Assembly: GCF_035481675.1 (NCBI RefSeq)
Contig: NZ_JAYJJW010000001.1
Span: 372,001 to 436,000, forward strand
Origin: Alteriqipengyuania_B sp035481675
Lineage (GTDB): Bacteria > Pseudomonadota > Alphaproteobacteria > Sphingomonadales > Sphingomonadaceae
Direction of reading: 5' to 3'
DNA length: 64,000 nucleotides
Positions within the stretch are counted from its first letter, which is position 1. Each line of letters starts with the position of its first letter. A model generated the notes under the pieces. That model was not told the origin of the DNA. It saw only the letters and a program-made list of their open reading frames with translations, and did no database searches. This document shows positions 44,946 to 53,374 of this stretch, one piece after another. Made by a program: the position numbers and the translations under genes.

Positions 44946-45934
44946 CGGGCGAGGGCGATCCAGTCTTGCAGCAGCTTGCGCGCGCGTCCGCTGTCGATCG
45001 CTTCGGCGGCCATTTCCGCGCCGCTCTGCCAGTCCTCCGCAGCACCGGCGACGATCAGGGCGGCCGCGGCATTGAGGCACACGGCGTCGCGATAGGCGCT
45101 CGGCCAGCCGTCGAGCAAATCGCGCAAGGCCTGCGCATTGTGTGCGGGGTCGCCGCCGCGAATGGCTTCCAGCGGTGCGGAGGGAAGGTTTGCCATCGAG
45201 GCATCGACGCGGCGCATCGCGAATTCGTTGCCGGTGACGTCCGCCAGTTCGTTGCCGCCCGCAAGGCTCAGCTCGTCGAGGCTTTCGTCGCCGGAAACGA
45301 TGAACGTCCGCACCGTGCCCAGCCGCGCCGTCGCATCGCCATAGATCGGCACGTAGGCGGGCCGGGCGATCCCGATTAGCTGGCGCTTCACGCCGACCGG
45401 ATTCGACAGCGGGCCCATCAGGTTGAAGATCGTGCGCCGGCCCAGCTTCTTGCGGATGGGCTGGATGCGGCCCATCGCCGGGTGGTGGTTGGGCGCGAAG
45501 AGGAAACAAATGCCGATTTCCGCCAGCGTCTTCTCCGCCGTGCGCCCCGCGGCCGCCATGTCGAGCCCGAGCACTTCCAGCGTGTCGGCAACGCCGGCTT
45601 TGGACGAAATCGCGCGATTGCCATGGCGCGCGACGGGGATGCCGCAGGCGGCCACGACCAGCCCCACGGCGGTCGAGACGTTGAGCGTGTGATGCCCGTC
45701 GCCGCCGGTGCCGCAGACGTCGATCGCGTTGTCGGGCCCCGCGACGGGTACGAGCCGGGCGCGCAGGGCGCGGGCCGCACCGGCGATTTCCTCGGCCGTC
45801 TCGCTGCGCTCGGTCATGGCGAGCAGGAAGCGGGCGATTTCCTCGTCCGTCGCCTCGCCATCGAGGATCCAGCCGAAGACCTCCTCGGCCTCGACTTCGG
45901 TCATGTGCGGAACGGCGAGCGGCAGCGTCTTCAT
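44942..45934 (-). CDS. trpD: Anthranilate phosphoribosyltransferase
   Basis: TrpD transfers phosphoribose from PRPP to anthranilate. The 330-residue protein has the PRPP-binding DVCGTGGDGHHTLNVST near residue 68, ARHGNRAISSKAG near residue 92 and the anthranilate-site HHPAMGRIQPIRKKLG region near residue 143. It is not fused to TrpG. It overlaps trpG and trpC by four bases each, so the three are translationally coupled. Confidence 0.96.
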   Translation of the reverse strand: MKTLPLAVPHMTEVEAEEVFGWILDGEATDEEIARFLLAMTERSETAEEIAGAARALRARLVPVAGPDNAIDVCGTGGDGHHTLNVSTAVGLVVAACGIPVARHGNRAISSKAGVADTLEVLGLDMAAAGRTAEKTLAEIGICFLFAPNHHPAMGRIQPIRKKLGRRTIFNLMGPLSNPVGVKRQLIGIARPAYVPIYGDATARLGTVRTFIVSGDESLDELSLAGGNELADVTGNEFAMRRVDASMANLPSAPLEAIRGGDPAHNAQALRDLLDGWPSAYRDAVCLNAAAALIVAGAAEDWQSGAEMAAEAIDSGRARKLLQDWIALAR

Positions 45935-46530
45935 GCGGGCACCGTGGCGGACAGGCCGCAGAGAGCAAGGAAATTGGCGAGCAGGGCATGGCCATGCTCG
46001 GTCGCGATGCTTTCCGGGTGGAACTGCACGCCGTGGATCGGCAGCGACGCATGGCGGAAGCCCATCACGCTGGTGCCGTCGAGCCCCGGTGTCTCTGAGG
46101 TGGCGTTCACGACCAGCGCATCGGGAATATCCTCGACCACCAGCGAGTGATAGCGCGTAGCGGTGAAGGGCGAGGGCAGGCCGGCGAAGACGCCGCTGTC
46201 GTCATGCTCAACCGGGCTGGTCTTGCCGTGCATCAGCCCCCCGCGCACGACCTTGCCGCCGAAATGCTGCCCGATCGCCTGGTGGCCCAGGCAAACGCCG
46301 AGCAAGGGCCGCTGCGCATCGGCGCAAGCCGCGACGAGGTCGAGACTGATCCCTGCCTCGTTCGGGGTGCACGGTCCGGGTGAAATGAGGATGCCCTTCG
46401 CCCCGGTGGCCAGCGCCTCTGCAGCGCCCATCGCGTCGTTACGCTCCACCCGCACTTCTGCACCCAGTTCCATCAGGTAATGGACCAGGTTGAAAGTAAA
46501 GCTGTCGTAATTGTCGATGACGAGGATCAT
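45931..46530 (-). CDS. trpG: Anthranilate synthase component II (glutamine amidotransferase)
   Basis: TrpG releases ammonia from glutamine for anthranilate synthase. The 199-residue class I amidotransferase has the oxyanion/nucleophile motifs SPGPCTPNEAG and GVCLGHQAIG (Cys near residue 79) and the catalytic His-Glu in QFHPESIATEHG near residue 170. The ATG at 46530 gives the standard MILVIDNYDSF start. It lies 49 bases after pip and is separated from trpE by two non-trp genes. Confidence 0.96.
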   Translation of the reverse strand: MILVIDNYDSFTFNLVHYLMELGAEVRVERNDAMGAAEALATGAKGILISPGPCTPNEAGISLDLVAACADAQRPLLGVCLGHQAIGQHFGGKVVRGGLMHGKTSPVEHDDSGVFAGLPSPFTATRYHSLVVEDIPDALVVNATSETPGLDGTSVMGFRHASLPIHGVQFHPESIATEHGHALLANFLALCGLSATVPA

Positions 46531-46579
46531 GGCTTCAGCGAGCTTTTGCGGGTTTGTGGCCGGCAATCAAGCGCGGCGG

Positions 46580-47539
46580 CTAACCGCGCCGATCCGCAAA
46601 TGAGTCCGTCGCGCGGACCAGCCCGTCGATGATGCCCGGTTCGCCGGCGCTGTGGCCCGCATCGTGGACGATCCACAAATCGGCTTCGGGCCACGCTTTC
46701 TTGAGCTCCCACGCACTCGTCGGCGGGGTGCAGATGTCATGGCGCCCCTGCACGATGATGCCGGGAATGTGCTTGATGCGATCGACATTGGCCAGCAGCT
46801 GCGCTTCTTCCAGGAAGAAATCCTCCAGGAAGAAGCGCGCGCAGATGCGGGCGAAGGGGATAGCCTTGGCCGGGTCGGCAAAGCTGTCGAGCAACTTCTC
46901 GTCCGGCAGCAAGGTGGCGACGCTGCCCTCCCACAGCGACCATTCGCGCGCTGCGGAAAGACGGGTCTCCTCGTCCTCGCTGGTTAGCCGGGCGTAATAG
47001 GCGCGCACCAAGTCGTCGCGCTCGTTTTCGGGGATCAGGCCGCTGAAGTCGTCCCACTGCTCGGCCATGATTTCGCTCGCGCCGCAAGTATAGAGCCAGT
47101 CCTTCTCCTTCTGCCGGGCGAGGAATACGCCGCGCAGGACGATTTCGGTCGTGCGGTCCGGGTGCTCCTGCGCATAGGCGAGGGCGAGCGTCGCGCCCCA
47201 GCTACCGCCGAAAACCTGCCACGCGTCATGGCCGCACATTTCGCGCAGCTCTTCGATATCGCCGACGATGCGCCACGTGTCGTTGTGTTCGATTTCCGCG
47301 AAGGGCAGCGATTTGCCGCAACCGCGCTGGTCGAACAGCAACACGTCGTACTTGTCCGGATTCCACTGGCGGCGGTGGTCGGGGCTCATCCCGCCGCCGG
47401 GGCCGCCGTGGAGGAACACCGCCGGCTTCTCGCCCGGCGTGCCGACGCGCTCGTAATACAGCGAATGGCCCTCTCCGACATCGAGCATGCCGGTCTCATA
47501 CGGCTCGATTTCGGGGTAGAGCGTGCGGCGGTCGGTCAT
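46580..47539 (-). CDS. pip: Proline iminopeptidase
   Basis: This alpha/beta hydrolase (family S33) cuts N-terminal proline from peptides. The 319-residue protein has the oxyanion HGGPGGGMSPDHR near residue 44, the nucleophile GGSWGATLALAYAQ (Ser near residue 112), and the late Asp and His in GRHD and HDAGHSAGEPG. Length is typical. It starts overlapping the stop of the upstream lipoprotein gene and lies inside the trp gene cluster, without a known role in tryptophan synthesis. Confidence 0.94.
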   Translation of the reverse strand: MTDRRTLYPEIEPYETGMLDVGEGHSLYYERVGTPGEKPAVFLHGGPGGGMSPDHRRQWNPDKYDVLLFDQRGCGKSLPFAEIEHNDTWRIVGDIEELREMCGHDAWQVFGGSWGATLALAYAQEHPDRTTEIVLRGVFLARQKEKDWLYTCGASEIMAEQWDDFSGLIPENERDDLVRAYYARLTSEDEETRLSAAREWSLWEGSVATLLPDEKLLDSFADPAKAIPFARICARFFLEDFFLEEAQLLANVDRIKHIPGIIVQGRHDICTPPTSAWELKKAWPEADLWIVHDAGHSAGEPGIIDGLVRATDSFADRRG

Positions 47540-48333
47540 GGCGTGTCCTTTCGTGGGATTTGCCGCTTTTCAACGACGACAAGAGGGCCGAGCAACGCAC
47601 CCGTGTCCATCCGCTCGCGCGCCGGGTCCCACAGTGCGCTTACCGAACCGTCGAGATAGAGCGCGTTCGGCGTGGCGAGATCGTCGCGGAACAGGCGGGC
47701 AAGCTTGCCGAAGCTCACGGGTTGCTCGGAAATGACGAAATGGGCGCGGCCTTCGCCGTCGACGCCGACGCCGTTGCGGACGAAGCGGCTGGGTCCGTCC
47801 TCGTCGATCTGCGGGTGGAGTTCGCCCCCGATCACCAGCATCGGGCCGCTCTGTGTGCCGAAGGCCGGGCGATCCTTCACGCTCTCGTAGAAATCCTCGG
47901 CCGTGCGGATTTCCCACTTTCCGTCAGTGCCATAGAAGACGCCGTTGGGAAGCAGGTGGAAGTTACCGAGGCCCTTGGCACGATTCAATTCCTGCAATCG
48001 CTTGCCGCCTTCGACATAGTAGCCGATCGGCTTGCCTGCATTGTCGAACATGCCGGCGTTCATGGCAAAGGCGACAGGCGCGCTGTCGGACGGGCGGTCG
48101 AGCGCATAATCCACGAAACCGCGATAGGCCTGTCCGCGCGAACCGCCGAGCGCCATGGTGATCGCGTGCTGCTTCGGATCGGCGACGCAGTGGGTGAAGC
48201 GCGCGTCCTCGAACGTGACGCTGCGGCACGCGGAGGCCGGCTGGGCAGAAGCCTTCGCTCCCGGTTCAGGCTCCTCCGCAGCTGTCCCGCATGCGGCCAA
48301 CGCGAAGACGGCGAGAAGGGCGCCGCGCCTCAC
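47536..48333 (-). CDS. Phosphodiester glycosidase-like lipoprotein (NAGPA/DUF2233 type)
   Basis: From GTG 48333, which overlaps the trpE stop (GTGA), the protein is 265 residues. It has a lipoprotein signal (FALAAC, Cys near residue 15). The body resembles the NAGPA/DUF2233 domain, with AFAMNAGMFDNAGKPIGYYVEGG near residue 90, LPNGVFYG, SGPMLVIGGELHP near residue 170, and the late FRDDLATPNALYLDGSVSALW. This fold cleaves sugar phosphodiesters in some members. A periplasmic or cell-surface role on glycans is likely; the substrate is unknown. It is wedged between trpE and pip. Confidence 0.85.
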   Translation of the reverse strand: MRRGALLAVFALAACGTAAEEPEPGAKASAQPASACRSVTFEDARFTHCVADPKQHAITMALGGSRGQAYRGFVDYALDRPSDSAPVAFAMNAGMFDNAGKPIGYYVEGGKRLQELNRAKGLGNFHLLPNGVFYGTDGKWEIRTAEDFYESVKDRPAFGTQSGPMLVIGGELHPQIDEDGPSRFVRNGVGVDGEGRAHFVISEQPVSFGKLARLFRDDLATPNALYLDGSVSALWDPARERMDTGALLGPLVVVEKRQIPRKDTP

Positions 48334-49844
48334 TGGCCGAAGCCCGGTTCCAGCGCCAGGCGCACGGCCTCGCGCGCGGCAGCGAACAGGGCGCCGGCCT
48401 TGGCTTCGCATTCGCGCTGTTCGTAATCGGGGTCACTGTCGGCGACGATGCCGGCACCGGCCTGCACATGCATCGTGCCATCCTTCACCACCGCGGTGCG
48501 CAGCACGATGCAGCTGTCGACCGAACCGTCGGGCGCGAAATAGCCGACCCCGCCGGCATAGGCGCCGCGGGCTTCGGGTTCGAGTTCGGCGATGATTTCG
48601 CAGGCGCGGATCTTGGGCGCGCCGCTTACCGTTCCGGCGGGGAAGCCGGCGAATACGGCGTCGAGTGCGTCGCGCCTTCCGTCCAGCTGGCCGACCACGT
48701 TGCTGACGATGTGCATGACGTGGCTGTAGCGTTCGACCGTGAAGCTGTCGGTGACCTCGACCGTGCCCTTCGCCGCCACGCGTCCGACATCGTTGCGCCC
48801 CAAGTCCAGTAGCATCAGGTGCTCGGCCCGCTCCTTGGGATCGGCCAGTAGGCTCGCCTCATTGGCGCGGTCTTCGGCTTGGTTCGCGCCGCGAGGCCGC
48901 GTGCCGGCGATCGGCCGGATCGTGACCTCCCCGTCGCGCACGCGGACCAGGATTTCCGGGCTCGATCCCACGACGGCAAAACCCGGCAGGTCGAGGAAAT
49001 AGAGGAAGGGGGACGGGTTGATGCGCCGTAACGCGCGATAAAGCTGCAACGGCGGCAGCGCGAAAGGCGTCGTGAACCGTTGGGCCAGCACGACCTGGAA
49101 GATGTCGCCCGCGACGATATAGTCCTTCGCCCGCGCCACCATCGCGCGGTAATCTTCGGCGGAGAGCTGCGGCTCGGCCGCGATCTCGGAATGCGCCTGC
49201 AATGCCTCGGCGTTTGCCGGAACGGAGCCCAATGCGCGGATGGTCTCGTCGATGCGCTCCGCAGCCCGCTCCAGCGCCTGTTCGGGAGCATCGCCACCCG
49301 CCCAGACGGGGGCAATGACGAACAGCTTGTCCTCCAGCCCGTCGAACACCAGCAACACGGTCGGGCGCACGAACAGCATGTCGGGCAGGCCGATGCCCTT
49401 TCCGGCAGCGCGCGGCAGGCTTTCGACCAAGGCTATGGTCTCGTAGCCGAAATAGCCGACAAGGCAGGCGAGAGCGGGCGGCAGGCCATCGGGCACATCG
49501 ATGCGGCATTGGGCGGCAAGCGTGCGCAATTCCGCCAGGCCGTCAGCGGCCAGCGGTACGAAGTTCTCCCGATCCGATTGCCAGTCGCGATTGATCTCCG
49601 CTGCCGCACCGGAGGCGCGGAAGACGAGGTCCGGATCGAGGCCGATCAGGCTGTAGCGCCCCCGGATCGCCCCGCCTTCGACCGATTCCAGCAGGAAATC
49701 GCCGCGCTTTTCGACCATCAGCTTCGCCGCTAGTCCGACCGGCGTTTCTGTATCGGCGACGATTTCGCGCCACACCAGCGCCGGACGCGACGCAGCGAGC
49801 GCCGCCAGCGCCTCGGGCGCGCCGTTCAGCGCGGCGGAGGTCAA
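48330..49844 (-). CDS. trpE: Anthranilate synthase component I
   Basis: TrpE converts chorismate to anthranilate with ammonia from TrpG. The 504-residue protein has the feedback-site LLESVEGG near residue 52 and the chorismate-binding core: FQVVLAQRFT, GSSPEILVRV, IAGTRPRGAN, LMLLDLGRNDVGRV and FPAGTVSGAPKIRA. The start is TTG at 49844, overlapping the ppiD stop (TTGA). Translation of trpE may therefore depend on that of the foldase gene. The Leu-Leu-Glu-Ser site suggests normal tryptophan inhibition. Confidence 0.95.
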   Translation of the reverse strand: MTSAALNGAPEALAALAASRPALVWREIVADTETPVGLAAKLMVEKRGDFLLESVEGGAIRGRYSLIGLDPDLVFRASGAAAEINRDWQSDRENFVPLAADGLAELRTLAAQCRIDVPDGLPPALACLVGYFGYETIALVESLPRAAGKGIGLPDMLFVRPTVLLVFDGLEDKLFVIAPVWAGGDAPEQALERAAERIDETIRALGSVPANAEALQAHSEIAAEPQLSAEDYRAMVARAKDYIVAGDIFQVVLAQRFTTPFALPPLQLYRALRRINPSPFLYFLDLPGFAVVGSSPEILVRVRDGEVTIRPIAGTRPRGANQAEDRANEASLLADPKERAEHLMLLDLGRNDVGRVAAKGTVEVTDSFTVERYSHVMHIVSNVVGQLDGRRDALDAVFAGFPAGTVSGAPKIRACEIIAELEPEARGAYAGGVGYFAPDGSVDSCIVLRTAVVKDGTMHVQAGAGIVADSDPDYEQRECEAKAGALFAAAREAVRLALEPGFGQ

Positions 49845-51784
49845 TTGCCGGCGTTCTGGCCGAGGAGCTGCGCGCGCAGGGCGCTGATCGCATCCTCGTT
49901 GCGCTCGACGCCGACATCTTCGCGTGCGGCCGTGCGGAACTGCGCAGCCAGCTCGTCGCCCAGCACGGTGGCGAGCTGCTGGCGGAAGGCGGCCTCGCGT
50001 TCCGGCGACAGGTCTTCGCCCGGCGTCACGTCGGTGAGGTTGATGACCAGCCAGCCTTCGCCGCCGCGCTCCTCGAGCTTCTTGGCGGTGCCGCGCGCCA
50101 TGGAGAACATGAGCGCGAGTTCGGGCCCGACCTGCTGTTCGCGGGCCATCTGGGTCAGCTGCTCGCGCGTCATGGAGATGCGGCGCGGTGCGGGCAGGGT
50201 GGCGTTCTGGGCGCGCACGGCATTGGCCAGGGACGCGCCGCCGTCGATCCGCTTGAGGATGGCATTGGCGACTTCGCGTGCCTTTGCCTGGCCCTGGTCC
50301 AGCTTCCAGCGCGCGATAACCTCCTCACGCACTTCGGCAAGCGGCGGAGCGCTCGATTCGGTCACATCGGCGACATCGAACAGCAGGAAGGTCGTTCCCG
50401 CCTCGATCTCGCCGATCTGCGGTTCGTTGGTGTCCATGTCGAAAGCGGTGCGAATTGCGGGAGCGATGACTTCGGGCGCGGTCTGGTCGGTGCCGTAGAC
50501 GCGGCCCTCGATCGTGATCGGGCGAGTGGTGGAAATCTCGATCCCCAGCGTTTCGGCGATCTCGCGGATGTTGCTGCCGTTGTCGATCTCGTCCTCGATC
50601 GAGGAGGCCAGCTGGATCAACGCCTCGCGCCGCTGTTCGGCGGCCAGCTGCTCACTGATCTCGCCGCGCGCTTCGGCGATGCTGCGGGCGGGGATGTCGC
50701 GGATGTTGTCCACCCGCACGACATAGTAGCCCAGCGGACCGCGGGCGACGGCAGCAACCTGCCCGGAACCGGCCGCAAAAACCGCTTCGGCGACGGCTTC
50801 GGAGGTCTGCTCGGCATAAGCCTCTTCATCGACCGGGCCGACTTCGGCGGTGGCGAGTCCCTTGCCGGAAGCCGACTGTGCCAGCGAGGTGCCGCCGTTG
50901 ACTTCGCGCACGATGGCGTCGGCCGCAGCGCGGGTCGGAACCACGAGCTGCGTCACGGTGCGCTGCTCGGAAGCGGCATACTGCGCGGCATCGCGGCGGT
51001 AGCGCGCGGCGATCTGCTGGTTGGTCGGGGCGGGAAGCTCGCCCAAGGTGGCATCGCCGAAAGTGGCATAGCGCACCACGCGGCGTTCGGGGCGGACCCA
51101 CTCGCTGCGGTTGTCGGCGTAATACTTGCTGAGCGTCTCGGCGCTCGGCCCTGCGGCGGGCGCATAGCTGGCGGCAGGCACGCTCAGCACCTGTGCGGTG
51201 CGCGTCTCGCTGAAGATCGCGGCATAGCGATCCGAAATCCCCTTGGGCATCTGCGCACCGAAGGCCACGGGGTTGAGGACCTGGCGCAGCAGCAGCGTGT
51301 CGGCGATGTCGGAGCGGACCTGGCCATCGCTAAGACCTTGCTGTTGTAAAACGGCAGAATAGGCCTCAGCGCTGAAATTGCCGTCGGCACCCTTGAAGGC
51401 GTCAATCCCGCCGATTTCGCTGTCCACCAGCCGGCGGCCGGCTTCGAACCCGTATTTTTCCGCGAACTGCGAGATCGCGAAGCGGTCGAACTGCGATTCC
51501 AGCAGCGCCTCGAACTCGCCGCTGCTGATGAATTCTTCCATTGTCAGCTCAGGGTTCTGGCGCCGCAGCGCATTGACCCGGTTGCGCACGATCGCATCCA
51601 TCTCGCCGGTGCCGATCTTGCGGTCGCCGACCACTGCCACGCGGTTGCCGCCGGCCACCCCGCCGAACGTCGCCGAACCGGAGACGTCCGCACTGGCGAA
51701 GGCGAGGGCGATAAGTCCCAGGAAGCCCAGCGTGATCGCAAGCCCGATCTTGGAACTGAAGAATTTGCGGAAACCTTGCATCAT
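49841..51784 (-). CDS. PpiD-like membrane-anchored peptidyl-prolyl isomerase
   Basis: The 647-residue protein has a short cytoplasmic end, one membrane helix (about residues 12-32, IGLAITLGFLGLIALAFA) and a SurA-N-like chaperone domain (about 40-200). A parvulin-type domain follows (about 250-360, with VDEEAYAEQTSEAVAEAVFAA and GPLGYYVVRVDNI), then a helical tail. It should assist folding of secreted outer-membrane proteins at the periplasmic side of the inner membrane. It precedes trpE with a stop/start overlap, an arrangement seen in related alphaproteobacteria. Confidence 0.9.
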   Translation of the reverse strand: MMQGFRKFFSSKIGLAITLGFLGLIALAFASADVSGSATFGGVAGGNRVAVVGDRKIGTGEMDAIVRNRVNALRRQNPELTMEEFISSGEFEALLESQFDRFAISQFAEKYGFEAGRRLVDSEIGGIDAFKGADGNFSAEAYSAVLQQQGLSDGQVRSDIADTLLLRQVLNPVAFGAQMPKGISDRYAAIFSETRTAQVLSVPAASYAPAAGPSAETLSKYYADNRSEWVRPERRVVRYATFGDATLGELPAPTNQQIAARYRRDAAQYAASEQRTVTQLVVPTRAAADAIVREVNGGTSLAQSASGKGLATAEVGPVDEEAYAEQTSEAVAEAVFAAGSGQVAAVARGPLGYYVVRVDNIRDIPARSIAEARGEISEQLAAEQRREALIQLASSIEDEIDNGSNIREIAETLGIEISTTRPITIEGRVYGTDQTAPEVIAPAIRTAFDMDTNEPQIGEIEAGTTFLLFDVADVTESSAPPLAEVREEVIARWKLDQGQAKAREVANAILKRIDGGASLANAVRAQNATLPAPRRISMTREQLTQMAREQQVGPELALMFSMARGTAKKLEERGGEGWLVINLTDVTPGEDLSPEREAAFRQQLATVLGDELAAQFRTAAREDVGVERNEDAISALRAQLLGQNAGN

Positions 51785-52009
51785 GACCGTGAAAAATCCC
51801 GTCTGCGGCGCATTCCGCGGGCATCATCGCCAGTCGGAGCGCCGGTAATCTGGCGCGCTATTATCTGCCTTGCGGCAGTCCCGCAACAGGTCCGCGCCAG
51901 TTTGCCGGAATGTGGATAAAGCGGCTTTGACAAACGCTGAATGGTCGCCATAGCAGGGCGCAAACTCAGCCCCGCCTTCGGGGCCGCTCAAATATACCCA
52001 AGGAAAACG
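51785..52009. other. Divergent spacer between ppiD-like gene and tpiA
   Basis: The 225-base spacer carries promoters for both directions. A short GC hairpin (GCCCC at 51969-51973 with GGGGC at 51980-51984) lies in the tpiA leader, about 25 bases before its start. No gene is seen. Confidence 0.5.
51927..51956 (+). promoter_or_regulatory. Predicted tpiA promoter
   Basis: A consensus -35 TTGACA (51927-51932) is followed after 18 bases by TAGCAG (51951-51956), a partial -10. It is placed about 55 bases ahead of the tpiA start codon. Confidence 0.45.
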
Positions 52010-52771
52010 ATGTCCGAACGCCCTTATATCGTCGGCAACTGGAAGATGCATGGCACCCGCGCCATGCTGGCCGAAGCCCGCGCGATCGACCGTGCGGCAG
52101 AGCGCCTGATGCGCACCGAAGTCGCGATCGCACCGCCGTTCACGCTGATCCATGCCGTGCGCAAGGAAGCGAACCTGATCGCCGTGGGCGGCCAGGATTG
52201 CCACCCGGAAGAAAGCGGCGCCCACACGGGTGACGTATCGGCTTCGATGGTCAAGGACGCCGGCGCCAGCTTCGTCATCCTTGGCCATAGCGAACGGCGC
52301 CAGAACCACGGCGAGGACAATGCGCTGGTGAAGCGCAAGATGGCCGCCGCCTTCGACGTCGGGCTCAACGTCATCCTGTGCGTGGGCGAAACCGCCGAGG
52401 AACGCGACGCCGGCAAGGCGGAGGCTGCGGTCTTCCGTCAGCTGGAAGAATCGCTGGTCGAGGTGGATACGATCCCGGAACGCCTCACGGTCGCTTACGA
52501 ACCGGTCTGGGCCATCGGCACCGGCCGAAGCGCTTCGGTCGAGGAAATCGGCGCCATGCACTCCGCCCTGCGCGGCCGCATGGGCGAGCTCCTCGGCATG
52601 GACGGCGAAGGCGTGCGGATCATCTACGGTGGATCGGTCAATGCCGACAATATTACCGAGATATTGGGCGTGGACGATGTCGACGGCGCGCTCGTCGGCG
52701 GGGCCAGCCTCACGGCGGAGAGCTTTCTCGGCATCATCATCGCGGCCGCATCGCCCGACGCCGACAGCTGA
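52010..52771 (+). CDS. tpiA: Triose-phosphate isomerase
   Basis: TpiA interconverts dihydroxyacetone phosphate and glyceraldehyde 3-phosphate. The 253-residue TIM barrel has GNWKMHG (Lys near residue 12), the electrophile His in FVILGHSERRQ near residue 95 and the catalytic Glu in VAYEPVWAIGTG near residue 165. YGGSVNADN near residue 208 binds the phosphate. ATG 52010 follows AGGAAAACG. Confidence 0.97.
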   Translation: MSERPYIVGNWKMHGTRAMLAEARAIDRAAERLMRTEVAIAPPFTLIHAVRKEANLIAVGGQDCHPEESGAHTGDVSASMVKDAGASFVILGHSERRQNHGEDNALVKRKMAAAFDVGLNVILCVGETAEERDAGKAEAAVFRQLEESLVEVDTIPERLTVAYEPVWAIGTGRSASVEEIGAMHSALRGRMGELLGMDGEGVRIIYGGSVNADNITEILGVDDVDGALVGGASLTAESFLGIIIAAASPDADS

Positions 52772-52893
52772 GGCTACTTCGCCGGCAGGCCTTGCTTGAA
52801 AGCGCAGGCGTGCCCAGCTAAGGGCGCAGCCACGCGGGCCGGCCTGCAGGCAGCAGGCGCCCAGACAGACATTCGACCACCGGAAACCGCACA

Positions 52894-53271
52894 ATGTTCA
52901 CCTTCCTGACCGTCCTCCAGGCCATCGTGGCCGCATCGCTCGTCGTGGTGATCTTGATGCAGCGTTCGGAAGGCGGCGGCCTCGGCATGGGCGGCAATCC
53001 GTCGGGCCTGATGTCGGCCCGCGGTGCAGCGGACTTCCTGACCCGTGCGACTAAGTGGCTGGCGATAGTCTTTGTCGGCTTGACGATCGTGCTGGCAGCC
53101 ATCGCGGTGGAAACCACGGGCGGCAACGCACCTGAAATCGACACGTCGCTCGATCGTTCGGTCGACCGGCAGGCCGATCCGGTCCCGGGCGATCCGGGCC
53201 TCGACGGTGAAGAGCCGGTCGATTCGACCCCTGCGCCGAACGACGATCCGCTGGGCGATCTGCTGAACTGA
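52894..53271 (+). CDS. secG: Preprotein translocase subunit SecG
   Basis: SecG assists protein export through SecYEG. The 125-residue protein has two membrane helices (about residues 3-22 and 52-72) with the family loop QRSEGGGLGMGGNPSGLMSARG between them. The acidic, Pro/Asp-rich C-terminal tail is longer than in E. coli but usual for alphaproteobacteria. The order tpiA-secG-pyrG is a conserved cluster. Confidence 0.95.
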   Translation: MFTFLTVLQAIVAASLVVVILMQRSEGGGLGMGGNPSGLMSARGAADFLTRATKWLAIVFVGLTIVLAAIAVETTGGNAPEIDTSLDRSVDRQADPVPGDPGLDGEEPVDSTPAPNDDPLGDLLN

Positions 53272-53278
53272 TCCGTCT

Positions 53279-53312
53279 GGCGGGCAGGGCAATCGCCCGC
53301 CCGGCAATTTTT
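53279..53312 (+). terminator. Rho-independent terminator after secG
   Basis: A 7-bp stem GGCGGGC (53279-53285) with GCCCGCC (53295-53301) is followed by TTTTT (53308-53312), just past the secG stop. It would limit read-through into pyrG. Confidence 0.7.
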
Positions 53313-53319
53313 GTGCGGA

Positions 53320-53338
53320 CAAGCGCTTTGAGCGCTTG
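53320..53338. repeat. Perfect inverted repeat upstream of pyrG
   Basis: CAAGCGCT-TTG-AGCGCTTG is a perfect 8+3+8 palindrome, 36 bases before the pyrG start. It could be an operator or a leader hairpin. I know of no specific match. Confidence 0.6.
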
Positions 53339-53374
53339 CGCCGAATCCCACCCCATGCGTAAGGCTCGGCTCCC

